From positions 434,001 to 498,000 of the forward strand of contig JANATG010000004.1 in NCBI GenBank assembly GCA_029449235.1: DNA of 64,000 nucleotides, read 5' to 3'. The stretch is from Linnemannia schmuckeri. Its lineage: Eukaryota > Mortierellomycota > Mortierellomycetes > Mortierellales > Mortierellaceae. The position numbers and the translations under genes are program-made. Below are positions 10,123 to 19,676 of this stretch, one piece after another (position 1 is the stretch's first letter; each line of letters starts with the position of its first letter). The notes beneath the pieces are model-generated. The model worked only from the letters and a program-made list of their open reading frames with translations. It did no database searches and had not been told where the DNA came from.

Positions 10123-12071
10123 ATGAGTACAACAGAGAAACCGAGTGTCCTGATTGTCGGAGCAGGCCTGGGAGGACTCATGCTAGGAGCCCTCCTCGAA
10201 AAATGCGATGTACCTTACACTATATTTGAGCGTGCTGCCGTTGTCAAGCCCTTAGGTAAACTTGTTGTTTTTTGTTAAGTTTGCCGCATGCCGATTCTAC
10301 GTTTCATTGACATGGCCACAAGTACTCATAATCCATGTCTGACTCTGTTTTCTCTTCTCCTTTTGATCATTGTCTAACAACCAGGCTCTGCTATTAACAT
10401 CGCTGCTCCGGTGTTGCCTCTGTTTGAGCAAATCGGTATCTTTGACGAATGCGAGGCTAAGGGCAAGGCATTCACACACTCCACCGTGTCTGCAGAAGGC
10501 CAAGGGAAGATACAAACTGTCAGCTACACTCCAATCAAGGACTTGTAAGAACAAACTTTTTTTCTTTACATGAGTTCCTTCAACATATCTCCTCTGCTTA
10601 TTCCTGGTTCTAATTGTGCTGTTTCTGTCATTAAATTTATAGCACTGGGTACAAGCAATACATTCTCTCCCGACCAGTCCTCTACGACCTCATTCTGAAC
10701 AAGGTGCCACGCAACAAGGTCCTCTTCGACAAACGTGTTCATGGCATCTACGAGAGCACCAATAAGGTCACCATCAAGACAACCGACAACTGCACTTATG
10801 AAGGCGACATCTTGGTCGGAGCAGATGGTGCCTACAGCACAGTTCGTCGGTCGCTGTACGAGACTTTGAAGAGCAAGGGCGTTTTACCCGTATCGGATCA
10901 AGAAGACCTCTTCTTCAGCTGTACTTGCTTGGTTGGTCAGACTCCGGAGCTAGATTCTAAAGATTTCCCATCTGTCAATCTGCCCCTTTGCGACTTCAAG
11001 TCTTTCACTGACAAGGACAAGTCTTATGGTGTACGTACACATTTCAAGATTAGTTTTGTAATTTGAGCAGAAGCTGACCCGGCTATTGCCTTTTCTTCCC
11101 GAAAGCAAGTAATTGTGCTAACTCTTGTTATTGTATTTTTTCCTAAAGATTACGACGTTCACAACAGCGCAAAGGGGCATCAGCTGGGCCGTTGTGCAGC
11201 AGCTTAACGCCAAAAGTAGCAAGGCAGCTGAGGCGCAGTGGTCGCAAGCCGGCGAGAAGTCAGAGTAGGGACCTGGTGCTGCTCAGGCGATGTGCGACGA
11301 GACCCGCCACCTCCCTCTCCCGATTGAGGATGGTCAATGGACGCTAGGAGATCTGATTGACAGGACGCCCGAGGACTTGATCTCCAAGGTCACACTGGAT
11401 GAGAAGGTGTTTGAGACCTGGCACCATGGTCGCACCGTCTTGCTTGGCGACGGTAAGCATTCTGATATAGTCCGAGCGAGAGTGCCGATCTTTTTTTTTT
11501 TTTGCTTTTTTTTTGTTATTAAATGCTAATACAAAACCGCATTTTTTTGTTTCTTTTCTTTAGCATGCCACAAGCTGCATCCTTCAGGCGGACATGGTAA
11601 GATAAGCTCCATCTAAGTGAAGCAAAAAGTGAACACATCATTGACCATAATCGTAATGTAATTATTTCTTGCATATTAATTACCGTAGGCGCTGTGACCG
11701 CAATGCATGATGCTGTAGCCTTGGCAAACTTGATCTATGCCCTCCCCAACAGCTCGTCGGAGGAGATCACTAAGGCATTCACAGAATACCATTCAGAACG
11801 CCTCCCCTTCGTGATGGACTCGTTCAAGAGCAGTCAGATCCTGGCCAAAAGCTTCGAGAAGGGCATTGCGGGCACGATTGCATCGTTCCTGGCAAGGAAC
11901 CTACCCCAGTTCGTTTGGAACTTGTTGTGGAAGAGCATGGTCAAGAATAGGCCTGTTGCTGGGTTTCTGCCGCAGATCCCGCCCAAGGGGAATATCCCTG
12001 CTGTTGTGTCGCCCAGTACAGAAAAAGCGCGACGTGTTTTTGACAGCAGACAGGGCACCAGGGCCATTTGA
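10123..12071 (+). pseudogene. FAD-dependent monooxygenase, array copy 3, interrupted by an in-frame TAG
   Basis: Gene structure is that of the neighbours: exons 10123-10255, 10385-10544, 10643-11030, 11149-11452, 11564-11596 and 11689-12071, all with GT-AG junctions. The FAD fold VLIVGAGLGGLMLGALLE, VGADGAYSTVRRSLY and the GDACHKLHPSGGHG motif are present. In exon 4 a TAG at 11266-11268 stands where the paralogues have the TGG (Trp) of SEWGP, so translation ends after 266 residues, before the second FAD motif. The bases just upstream are also diverged (QWSQAGEKSE where the others read QRFRNNENSE). Everything downstream is still open and conserved, so the loss looks recent; a one-base sequencing error or readthrough are alternatives. 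No alternative splice site that removes the stop while keeping the frame was obvious. Confidence 0.75.
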
Positions 12072-13052
12072 TATACCGATAAAAAGCAGTGTGCAAACAA
12101 AGTGACGAAAGTAAATATTTTGACATCGGAAAGTCGCTAATCATTTTTGTAAAAAAGAAATGAATCGGGCTTTCGATGATTGGGGATTAATCAAAGTGAA
12201 ACTAGTAACTGAAAAAGGGCGAAGACGATTCTTTTCTTTTTCGTTTGTTCGTTCGCGCTGGTGTGCGGCTCAAAAAATTGAAGGGAGCATTTTTACTCAT
12301 GAATCGATGAGGTAGACGGAGCTGAGAGTCATTCCCCCACAAACAAAAACAAAAACAAAAAAATGCGACCAAACAAAGAAGAAATGTCATAGCTCGTGGT
12401 TTGCTATCCTATCCCCTTTCTCTCTCAAACAGCAACCTCCGTTCACCTTCATCTTCTTTGCATAGCTACATCTATCAGTCCAGAGTGACCCTTTCACTTT
12501 TCTTCGATTCCTCATCGAGAGGCGTCTCAAAACAAAGAGACTTTTAAGAGGAAGATTCTCAACACAAACTATCTGGAGCTCCATGGCAGTGCATACCGTA
12601 TAAAAATGAAAACAAAAGTTCAGTCTGAGAAGGAGGCAAATGTGCTACTCTTTCTCCCGCCACAAAAGGTATGCATTCAGTCCGAGGGAGAGAAGTCGGG
12701 AATTCCATGTGCAATGCATGTAAAATTGCTCACTTGATCGGAGGTCAAAAGGAAAAGGAAAAGGAAAAGAAAAGAAATCGGATCGATTTTTCTTTTGTGT
12801 GCCCCCTTCTATGCCCTTCATGCATGGGGGTTTCAAAAGAATGGATGCTGCGACCTTTGAATAATAAGGTTTTCTGTTGATCGGATCCAGATTTACCGGG
12901 AGAGAGGTAGGGAGGGAGAGTGAGAGTGGATCATGCATATTGACCGCTAAAAAGTCAACACCAAAAGGGAGCACCATAAAAGAGGAGGTCAATTTTTGTT
13001 TTTCTCTGTCCTCTCCCTTTTCCTTCCTTCCTTCCTTTTCCTCCATCTTGCC

Positions 13053-13124
<72 letters not shown>

Positions 13125-13203
13125 GTTCGCGATTCAGACATCTCTCATTCCTCCATCACTTCTCTGCATCAATCTTTTTTTTTTTTTCGTTTTCTCATCA
13201 CGA
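12072..13203. other. Intergenic region upstream of monooxygenase copy 4
   Basis: No gene recognised. The last 190 bases are pyrimidine-rich and include a long CT microsatellite and T runs just before the start codon. Confidence 0.4.
13057..13123 (+). repeat. (CT)n microsatellite in the leader of monooxygenase copy 4
   Basis: About 33 uninterrupted CT dinucleotides end 80 bases before the ATG at 13204. The sense strand is the CT strand, as in the other pyrimidine-rich leaders of this window. Length polymorphism between isolates is to be expected. Confidence 0.9.
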
Positions 13204-15336
13204 ATGTCTAACGAGGTCAACAAACCCAGCGTCCTTATTGTCGGCGCCGGTCTGGGAGGCGTGCTGCTCGGAGCTCTCCTGGAGAAGGCGAACGTCCCCT
13301 ACACTATCTTTGAGCGCGCCTCCAGCGTCAAGCCCCTAGGTATAAAAAAATTGCCGTATTACCATGCACTCCCTTCAAACACAGGAGGAGACAGCAAATA
13401 AGATCGCCAAAAAATCGCAACGAACAAGGCAATCGCAAACACCAGACAAAAGTAATCGCATACACCAAATACAAAGCAAACGCTAACACGCTAACGAATT
13501 TCGGTTTGGAATTTGTCCCTTCAAGGCTCTGCTATGAGTATCGGATCAGCCCTTATCCCTGTTTTTCGTCAACTGGGTTGCTACGATGAGTTTGTCACCA
13601 TCGGGAAGAGATCTATTGTCGCCGAAACCTGGAGAGAGTCGACTTTTGGGTACTCGTTGGACTTTTTGCCCCGCGAGGAATTGTAAGGGGAAACGTTTTA
13701 CACGCGCACACACTTCATTATTTTTTGCTCCCGACACCCTGCATTAGTAGAGTGTCCTTCGATAGACAACACACATTGATTCGCCAGCATATCTCTTTTT
13801 TTTTGTGCTCTTTTCTTTTCTTAGCTCAGGAGAGATTCAGTACATTGTCTCCCGCCCCCTACTATACAACGTTCTTCTGAGACAAATCCCACCACATAAG
13901 ATCCAATTCGGCAAACGCGTCCTCGTGGCAAAGGAGACAGAGGATAAACAGAGGGTTACCATTCAAACTGCCGATAATGCCGTCTATGAGGGCGATATTC
14001 TAGTGGGTGCCGATGGAGCCTACAGTGCTGTCCGTCAGCGACTGTATGAGGCGCTGCAGAAGGAGGGCAAGTTGTCCAAATCGGATCAGGAGGACCTGCC
14101 ATTCAGTTGTACCTGTCTTGTCGGACAGACTCAGGTGCTGGATTTGGAGGAGTTCCCGCAGTTGAAGGATCCACTGTATCCGTTCATTAGTACCTTGGGC
14201 AACGACAAGCCATATTCTGTAAGTGTGTGCTCTATTTTTGGTGCCTGCATCTCTGTTGAGTGTACAGCGAAAGAATGAAAAAACGCCTGTGAAATATAAC
14301 CTCTCATCGCATTTTCATTTATTCGCCCCTCAATACTGCAAAAAGTGGGTTTTATTCGGCACCGCCCAGGGAACTATTTCATGGATGGTTGTGGAGCATT
14401 TGTCGGCAGAAACAACTAAGACAGCCCAAGCTCAGAGGTTCAGGAACTCGGACAACTCGGAGTGGGGTCCCACTGCTGCCCAGAGCATGTGTGACGAGAC
14501 CCGCGATTTCCCTATTGCTTTTGGCAATGGCAAGATGACCCTCGGCGACTTGTACGACAGAACGTCCAAAGACTTTATCTCTAAGGTCATGTTGGAGGAG
14601 AAAGTCTTCAAGACCTGGCACCATGGTCGCACCGTCTTGCTCGGCGATGGTAAGTAAAAAACATGATTTGTGCTTAGTAATGTCCCAATTTTCGTAGTGA
14701 GAATGAATACTAAATTTCTTTGTTGTTTCTCGCCCACTTTGTGTTTGCACAGCCTGCCACAAGTTACATCCTGCCGGAGGTCTTGGTATATAATGGGCAA
14801 ACCATTTTTTTCTTTGCTTTTGCTGTCTGTCAGTTCATTCTTTAATTTTCTTTCTCTAGTTTCACATATCTTCCCTGCCAAACTAACCTCCGCTCTCTTT
14901 CCTTCTGTTTTTTTTCTCTCCACCAGGCGCGGTGACATCGATGCACGACGCGATCGCATTAGCAAACTTGATATACTGCCTCCCTTCCACCAGTTCAGAA
15001 GACGTTTCTCAAATGTTCTCGGAGTACAAGGCCGAACGACTCCCACCTGTGACGGCGGCCTTCAATAGCAGTCGTTCTTTAGCCAAAAGCATGGAAAAGG
15101 GACTGGCGGGCACGATTGCTTTCTTTATTACTAAGTATATGCCTGTGTGGTTATGGAGGATTTTTTTGAAGGGCATGGTCAAGAACCGGCTGCGGTGTGG
15201 GTACTTGGCGGAGATTGAGGATAAGGGAACTGTGCCGGCTGCCTATTCTGCCAGTTACGAGAAGGCGCGTGCGTTGTATAAGAAGCGACGTGAGGCTGAG
15301 ATCGCCGTTTCCGCTGCCCCTGCTGCCACTATTTGA
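13204..15336 (+). CDS. FAD-dependent monooxygenase, array copy 4 (six exons)
   Basis: Same family. Exons are 13204-13339, 13526-13682, 13825-14218, 14346-14649, 14753-14785 and 14927-15336, giving 477 residues. Motifs: VLIVGAGLGGVLLGALLE, VGADGAYSAVRQRLY and GDACHKLHPAGGLG followed by SMHDAIALANLIYC. It is the most diverged of the complete copies: exon 2 is one codon shorter and exon 3 two codons longer than in copies 1-3. The segment after the GSAM motif (IGSALIPVFRQLGCYDEF) resembles copy 1 (MLIGPGLLPTFQQLGIYDEF) more than copies 2 and 3. The C-terminus ends in a short Ala-rich tail. The start is the first Met before the FAD fold. Probably functional; the different substrate-side region suggests a different substrate (inference). 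Confidence 0.85.
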
Positions 15337-15694
15337 GTAGCTTCTTGAAAGGGGGGCATTCACAACGACACAAATGTAGAAAACATAGGGCATAATGTTG
15401 AAAATTCAACTGACAAAAAAGATAGTATTCGCATTTATTTGTGTGACACTAACTGCAGTATCACTTCTTGAAGGTCTATTACTGGGGGCAAAGCCCGAAG
15501 CAATTCCATTGCGAGTGTCTTGGTAGGTGGTTGGATGAGTGGATGAGTGGGCGAGGAAATGAAGAGAAGTAAAGGAAAGGAAAAAGGATTCATTCAAATT
15601 GTGTGCCCCAAATCCAAAAAAAAATGGCTGAAAAGACATGCCTTTTTTAGGTCTTCATATGTAGACCAAGGTGTTGTTTTTCTTACACTTCGGC
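15337..15694. other. Intergenic region between the monooxygenase array and the retroelement remnant
   Basis: No gene or element boundary recognised. There is no visible LTR or terminal repeat next to the retroelement fragment. Confidence 0.35.
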
Positions 15695-16945
15695 TAGACA
15701 GAGTCACCTATCTCAAAGGAGATGTCGCGTCTGTGCTTGTCGTATTGCTCAGACTAAATTTTGTGACTGTCTTGGAGCGTGTCGTAAATAATGCGAAAAC
15801 GTTCGGGGCGTTTTTCGACTGCATCTCTCACCGACGGCAAATGGACTTGACGCGATTCTTCCGACATCAGGCTGGTAGGAACTTGGGGTAGGTAGCCGAA
15901 CAGGACATGGAACGGGCTGAGGTTCATGGACATGGACTTGGACGAGTTATACGCGAACTCGGCATGACACAGGAATTCGTCCCAGTTGTCTTGCGTTTTG
16001 GAGGTATACATACGCAAATATTGTTTGAGAGTTTGAATCGTTCGTTCGGACTGGCCATCTGTTTGTTGATGATGGGCTGTTGACATGTCGAGACTGGTAC
16101 CGAGACAGGAGAAAAGGCTTGACCTGAAGAGACTTTGTAAAACGAGTATCTCAGTCGGAAATGATAGACTTGGGGAGACCGTAACGCGTAAAGACAAACT
16201 GGAAGAATAACTGGGCGAGTTCAGGACCGGTACAGGTAGTCTTGCACGGGACGAAGATAGCAGCTTTGCTGAAGCGATCGACAAACACAGCAATGGCGTC
16301 GTGGCGGGATTTGGTTTTTGGGAGGTTGGTAACATGATCCATAGCGATATGGGTCCAGGGTCTCTCTGGGATCGAGAGCGGTTGTAGTAACTCATTTTCT
16401 TTTGTGGTTCTTGTTTTAGATGTCTTGCAGACGTGGCACGATTCGACGTAATACTTGACGGAGTCGTACATTTTCGGCCAATAGTGGAGTTCGGATAAGC
16501 GGGCATATGTTTTGTCGACGCCATTATGGCCTGCGATGTAGCAGTCGTGGACCTCGGATAACAACTGCGTCTTGACGACAGGTAGGTCGGGAATACAGAG
16601 TCTGTCACCCCTTTTAAGGTATAGGAGGTCGTTCTGGACTTGGAGCTCGAAGGGATCATCCTCATCGGTAATCTTGGAGGCACGTTCGAAAATGTCCTTG
16701 AAGTATTCATCCTTAACAATCGCTTCTCGGCACAGGATCTTGATGTTGTCACCAACAACGAGAGCGGAGACAGTGGTGGCGGTGAGCTGATAATCAGGAC
16801 GACGGGACAGTGCGTCGGGGAGGACATTGAGTGAACCTTTGCGATACTTGATCTCGAAATTATATTCGGCTAGTTTCTCGTTCCAGCGGATTTGTCGAGG
16901 GCTGAGGTTGTCCTTGGACTGAAGGTACTTGAGGGATTCGTGATC
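15695..16945 (-). mobile_element. Ty3/gypsy-type retrotransposon pol fragment (RNase H end, integrase), disabled
   Basis: Reading on the minus strand, the fragment starts in the end of the RNase H domain (DTDHESLKYLQ, then FEIKYRKGSLNVLPDALSRR). It continues through the H2C2 zinc-binding integrase domain (HNGVDKTYARLSELHYWPKM with CHVCKTSK) into the integrase core (WTHIAMDHVTNLPKT, DAIAVFVDRFSKAA, then AHHQQTDGQSERTIQTL). These are hallmarks of Ty3/gypsy pol order. It is broken: a TGA follows SIISD near 16152, a one-base frameshift follows within ~25 bases, and a TAG interrupts the C-terminal part near 15757, after which QYDKHRRD and FEIGD are still readable. No gag, protease, reverse transcriptase core or LTR is in the window. 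It is a truncated non-autonomous relic. Confidence 0.85.
16354..16848 (-). repeat. Left arm of a ~495 bp inverted duplication within the retroelement
   Basis: This stretch of pol is present a second time, in opposite orientation, at 16946-17440. The two arms differ at few positions (for example two bases near the inner end and a few at the outer end). A 97-base unique spacer (16849-16945) separates them. Confidence 0.85.
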
Positions 16946-17440
16946 AGTATCGCAAAGGCTCATTCAATGTCCTCCCCGACGCACTGTCCCGTCGTCCTGA
17001 TTATCAGCTCACCGCCACCACTGTCTCCGCTCTCGTTGTTGGTGACAACATCAAGATCCTGTGCCGAGAAGCGATTGTTAAGGATGAATACTTCAAGGAC
17101 ATTTTCGAACGTGCCTCCAAGATTACCGATGAGGATGATCCCTTCGAGCTCCAAGTCCAGAACGACCTCCTATACCTTAAAAGGGGTGACAGACTCTGTA
17201 TTCCCGACCTACCTGTCGTCAAGACGCAGTTGTTATCCGAGGTCCACGACTGCTACATCGCAGGCCATAATGGCGTCGACAAAACATATGCCCGCTTATC
17301 CGAACTCCACTATTGGCCGAAAATGTACGACTCCGTCAAGTATTACGTCGAATCGTGCCACGTCTGCAAGACATCTAAAACAAGAACCACAAAAGAAAAT
17401 GAGTTACTACAACCGTTCTCGATCCATAGCGAGACCCTAG
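16946..17440 (+). repeat. Right arm of the inverted duplication (reversed pol fragment)
   Basis: On the + strand this encodes the same peptide as the left arm: FNVLPDALSRRPDYQLTATT, through the H2C2 zinc finger, to NELLQPFSI. The fragment is open for about 160 codons but has no plausible start of its own and ends in unrelated sequence. It begins abruptly at AGTATCGCAAAGG, inside what would be the RNase H to integrase linker, which marks the rearrangement breakpoint. Confidence 0.85.
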
Positions 17441-19676
17441 ACCTCTTTCGCCTCACGGTTGAAGCAGTTTGAACGAAAATAAGGTTAAAAGATTAGTGGG
17501 ATAGAGTAGTTGTAACGTATGGGCAGTCTGGGACGCGGCTCAAAATGTGAGCGCTGGATACTGAAAGGAGCATTCCTCTCAACTTCTGCCACCACCAATG
17601 TTCGGAAAAAACTATGCAAGAGGGAATATCATCTTAGGATTAGTGTCATGAAATAACCGACTCATTCCTATTAAACCCCCAGAGAACTCTAGACATTCCA
17701 TATCTTCTTTTTTGTCTCCCATAAACATACTCTCTTTCAGAACTCATTCCATCTTTTTCAGAGGTTTATTCGTGATCGGAACATAAGTACCCACGCTTGC
17801 TAATGTGTGTCTGGAGGGGAAACGAACCGCTTTTTAAGCCGTTGTCAACGCCATACCAGCTCATGCAGCAATTACAAAAAAATTGTGTGTTCTCCACTTT
17901 CGTTGACAACCACAGACTATCGATGTACATGAAGACCAGCATTGGTATTGTCAAGGACATGAAAGAAGAAAAACGCGTAGGTTGTGCAGCAACAATAAAA
18001 GAAGATTTCATGGGCCCTCCGCCGTATGTGTTTGCATGTCCAAAGCAAACATGCCATTTTTATTGCGTCTTTTTCCAGAATTCACAATTTACTAATCACG
18101 AATCATCACGGCCATGTTTAAAGAAAAGTAAAAAATCTTATTGGATCAGTTGACCTAACAGCTCAGCCTTCTACCTACAGCTCAGGCCTGTATCATATCC
18201 GCCTTTCTTGGAAAATGCGATTTGTTGCCCGACTCATGGGCACGAACAATTAGGTAAGAGGGCGAAGGAGAAGACAACGTTGACGGCAGTGTTGTTGTTG
18301 TTCTTGTGGCGACGGCAGAACCCTCACTCGGCACGCATTTTTGACCCCTTTTGACTCATTCTGTAATGTTTTTTGAAAAAAACACATCCATGATAAAAAA
18401 ATGTATCAAAGTGGGTACATATCGACATTTTTCTCTCTTTTGCTCCAAATGATGAGGAAAGGAAAGAGAAAGGAGAGAAGAGGAGGGAGATAGAGTGTGT
18501 GAAAATGAGAGAGAAGCAAAGAGAATGGAAGAGGAAGGGAGAATGGTATTAATGAACATAACAAAATGGGTCCATAATCCGTGACACAATGATGGTTCAT
18601 TCGCCTTGTTAGAATCAATATTATTTATTGCTCTTTAAATGTAAACGAAGCAAAGAAACGAGAGGGAGTGAGAGTGTCAGTTAAAATGAGTGTTACATTG
18701 TAATTTATGGGGGGGAAAGAAAGTACATGGTGAAAGTGAAGTAGGAGGAATGCGACGTTGCGTACCTATTTTTTGGTTTGAAGAGAGTAGGCGAAGAGGC
18801 GTACTGGACGGGGAATGGACGGGGGTGTCTGTGCACTTTACTTCTATGCTCAATCCTTTTCGATTCCCGACTTCTCATTCCCTTTTTTCAAATCGTGCTC
18901 AATAAGCGTCGCCGACATGGCAAATGGGCAGAAGCAAACGATATCTTCAAAATTTTGACCCACGGCCGCTCTTCTTCCTCCTCCGGGCTCTTTCTTCCCT
19001 CCCCTCCTCTTCTCGCCCTCATCAAAACGTTATCCATTGGATGATCAGGTAGTCTTATTTTTGTTACTTTTTCGACGTGAAGTAAACGACAGCTCGTGTC
19101 TTTATTGCACTTCAGACTGCCCACTACTCTTATTTTACAAATAAATAAAACTCAGTGCTGAAGAAAAGACGACACCAACAAACGACAAAAGGGGACAGGA
19201 AAACAATGAAAATTAAGACGAGCAACGACCAAGCAAATAATACGAAGACAAGCAACAAAAGTGCAACGACGCGGAAACGACAAAGCAGAAAGACAAAAAA
19301 TATTAATGCGAAAAAGAAAGAACGAACGAACGAATTAGAAATTTGGCTGACGCAAGCACCAAAATCACTTACAGCCCCTGAAAAATTAAGTTTTTGCGGA
19401 AAAAAAAGAGAACAATGCAGGACTGGGAAGAGTCAAAAGAAGGATTCACAGACACACACAGCAATAAAATGCGTTTGAGAGTGGAACACACTACTACTGG
19501 GAAGAGAAAGAATACAAATGGGATGACCAACCAGAACGGGGTACTGGGAAAAAATAGTCACTTCCCTCCCATTCGACACCAACGAGCTGAAGTTGCAAGA
19601 TATCACCACGGGAGCATCACCACGGGAGCATCCAGCCCGTGTCTCGGCCTTGAAGAATCATGCAGGATTCAGGAGT
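17441..19676. other. 2.2 kb region without a recognised gene
   Basis: There is an open frame of 118 codons on the + strand (17797-18153), beginning MLMCVWRGNEPLFKPLSTPY, with several Cys and aromatic residues. I do not recognise its family; next to the retroelement it may be a transposon relic. Otherwise the region is AT-rich with purine-rich patches (18430-18540, 19160-19460) and no motif. It also covers the presumed 3' UTR of the FAM72-like gene. Confidence 0.35.

Noticed and set aside
16892..17440. 182-codon + strand frame at the retroelement
   Set aside because: It is an out-of-frame reading of the inverted pol arm; the real pol frame there is the one with H2C2 zinc-finger residues.
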